DNA of 13,219 nucleotides. Origin: Nitrospirota bacterium (lineage in GTDB: Bacteria; Nitrospirota; Nitrospiria; Nitrospirales; UBA8639). The position numbers and the translations under genes are program-made. A model generated the notes under the pieces. The model did no database searches, was not told the DNA's origin, and saw only the letters and a program-made list of their open reading frames with translations. The DNA lies in contig JAOUGQ010000062.1 of NCBI GenBank assembly GCA_029865515.1, positions 1 to 13,219 on the forward strand, read 5' to 3'. This document shows, piece by piece, positions 12,615 through 13,219 of the stretch. Each line of letters starts with the position of its first letter. Position 1 is the stretch's first letter.

Positions 12615-13219
12615 TCGTCCCCTCTTTCTTAAACAAGTTCATGCCATAGTCAGACCAGGTCCGCTTTTTTTTGTTTGGGTTATCATTCGATGGTCGTTCC
12701 AGGCCATTAATCTCCGCTCCGTTTGCATATAGATAGGGGACCATGATGACATGATTCACCCGGTCGACTCCGATCCCCGAAGGCGACAACAAAAACTCGG
12801 CGATTACCTCTTTTTTGTGATTGGTCCGAATGCGCCAGACTTTCCCTGCCGTGAAATCAGACACATACATGGTGCCATATTTGTCGAAATCAACACCGTC
12901 TAAATTATAGAACCCGCCCGTAAAAAATGAGTTGGCAAACAGCTCCTTAATGGTTCCGGTTTCATCAATCTCGAAAATTTTTCCATCCTCCCAACCCACA
13001 CCGACCACATGGCCATTTCTGGGATGAACGGCCAGCCCGTGCGGATGAGACAAGCCGGCATGCTGGGCAAATATCGTCACGGCATGATCGTGATTGGGGT
13101 CAATCTGATAAATGGTATTGGAATTGGAATCAGAGACGTATAGCCGGCCTTGAGAATCGGCTGCCAAGCCGGTGAGTGATTGACTGTGAAACTGTGTAAA
13201 GGGAATGGTGTGGAGGGAC
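12607..13219 (-). CDS. NHL/SMP-30-like beta-propeller protein (partial, C-terminal part)
   Basis: The last 203 codons are visible; the frame stays open to the window edge (first full codon at 13218), so the true start lies outside. The sequence shows repeated propeller blades of the NHL/SMP-30 kind: LAADSQGRLYVSDSNSNTIY, then HPHGLAVHPRNGHVVGV with GKIFEIDETG, then NLDGVDFDKYGTMYVSD with GKVWRI, then SPSGIGVDRVNHVIMVP. Such proteins include lactonases, exported sugar- or metal-binding propellers and many of unknown function. No catalytic residues can be assigned, and the N-terminus that would show a signal peptide is missing. The tail is basic (PNKKKRTW). The stop TAA overlaps the start codon of the cysteine-rich gene. 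Confidence 0.82.
   Translation of the reverse strand, partial: SLHTIPFTQFHSQSLTGLAADSQGRLYVSDSNSNTIYQIDPNHDHAVTIFAQHAGLSHPHGLAVHPRNGHVVGVGWEDGKIFEIDETGTIKELFANSFFTGGFYNLDGVDFDKYGTMYVSDFTAGKVWRIRTNHKKEVIAEFLLSPSGIGVDRVNHVIMVPYLYANGAEINGLERPSNDNPNKKKRTWSDYGMNLFKKEGTNE

Noticed and set aside
1..13219. Mobile elements, CRISPR arrays, phage or defence genes
   Set aside because: No repeat-spacer pattern, transposase, integrase or terminal repeats were seen; the region is housekeeping in nature.

Overview
The window is a bacterial chromosomal housekeeping segment of middling GC (about 50% by eye). It is tightly packed, with ribosomal protein genes and a nearly complete type II fatty acid synthesis cluster on the + strand and two convergent genes at the right edge. 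No mobile element, CRISPR array, rRNA or tRNA is visible. Protein flavour and gene order (prs-rplY-pth, rpsF-ssb-rpsR, then yceD-rpmF-plsX-fab-rnc) suggest Nitrospirota. A moderate-GC Nitrospira of the N. marina type is my best guess, but this is inference from memory of the family and was not checked by any search.

Layout. 1-1493: the 3' end of prs (PRPP synthetase), rplY (long L25/Ctc) and pth (peptidyl-tRNA hydrolase), closely spaced and probably co-transcribed. 1494-2004: a 510-base AT-rich gap with no convincing gene, several inverted repeats and a plausible sigma70-type promoter near its 3' end. 2005-2997: rpsF, ssb and rpsR, with rpsF and ssb overlapping. 3071-5938: yceD (DUF177), rpmF, plsX and fabH, the common bacterial group linking ribosome production to membrane lipid synthesis. 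6061-10330: an enoyl-ACP reductase of the FabL/FabI type, fabD, fabG, acpP and fabF. 10504-11896: rnc (RNase III) and a signal-peptide-bearing cyclophilin. 11943-13219, minus strand: the C-terminal part of an NHL/SMP-30-like beta-propeller protein, whose stop overlaps the start of an unrecognised cysteine-rich protein.

How the genes work together. FabD loads malonate onto AcpP. FabH starts the chain by condensing acetyl-CoA with malonyl-ACP, and FabF elongates it. FabG and the enoyl reductase perform the two reductions. PlsX converts acyl-ACP to acyl-phosphate for phospholipid synthesis. Only the dehydratase (FabZ/FabA) and the acetyl-CoA carboxylase are missing from the cycle here. The ribosomal genes (L25, S6, S18, L32), Pth, YceD (23S rRNA accumulation) and RNase III (rRNA processing) form the translation half.

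I did not find a clear new system. The points most worth a second look are the cysteine-rich protein coupled to the propeller gene, the mixed FabI/FabL character of the enoyl reductase, an SSB without the usual C-terminal phenylalanine, a one-residue shortening in a conserved FabF loop, and the structured gap before rpsF.
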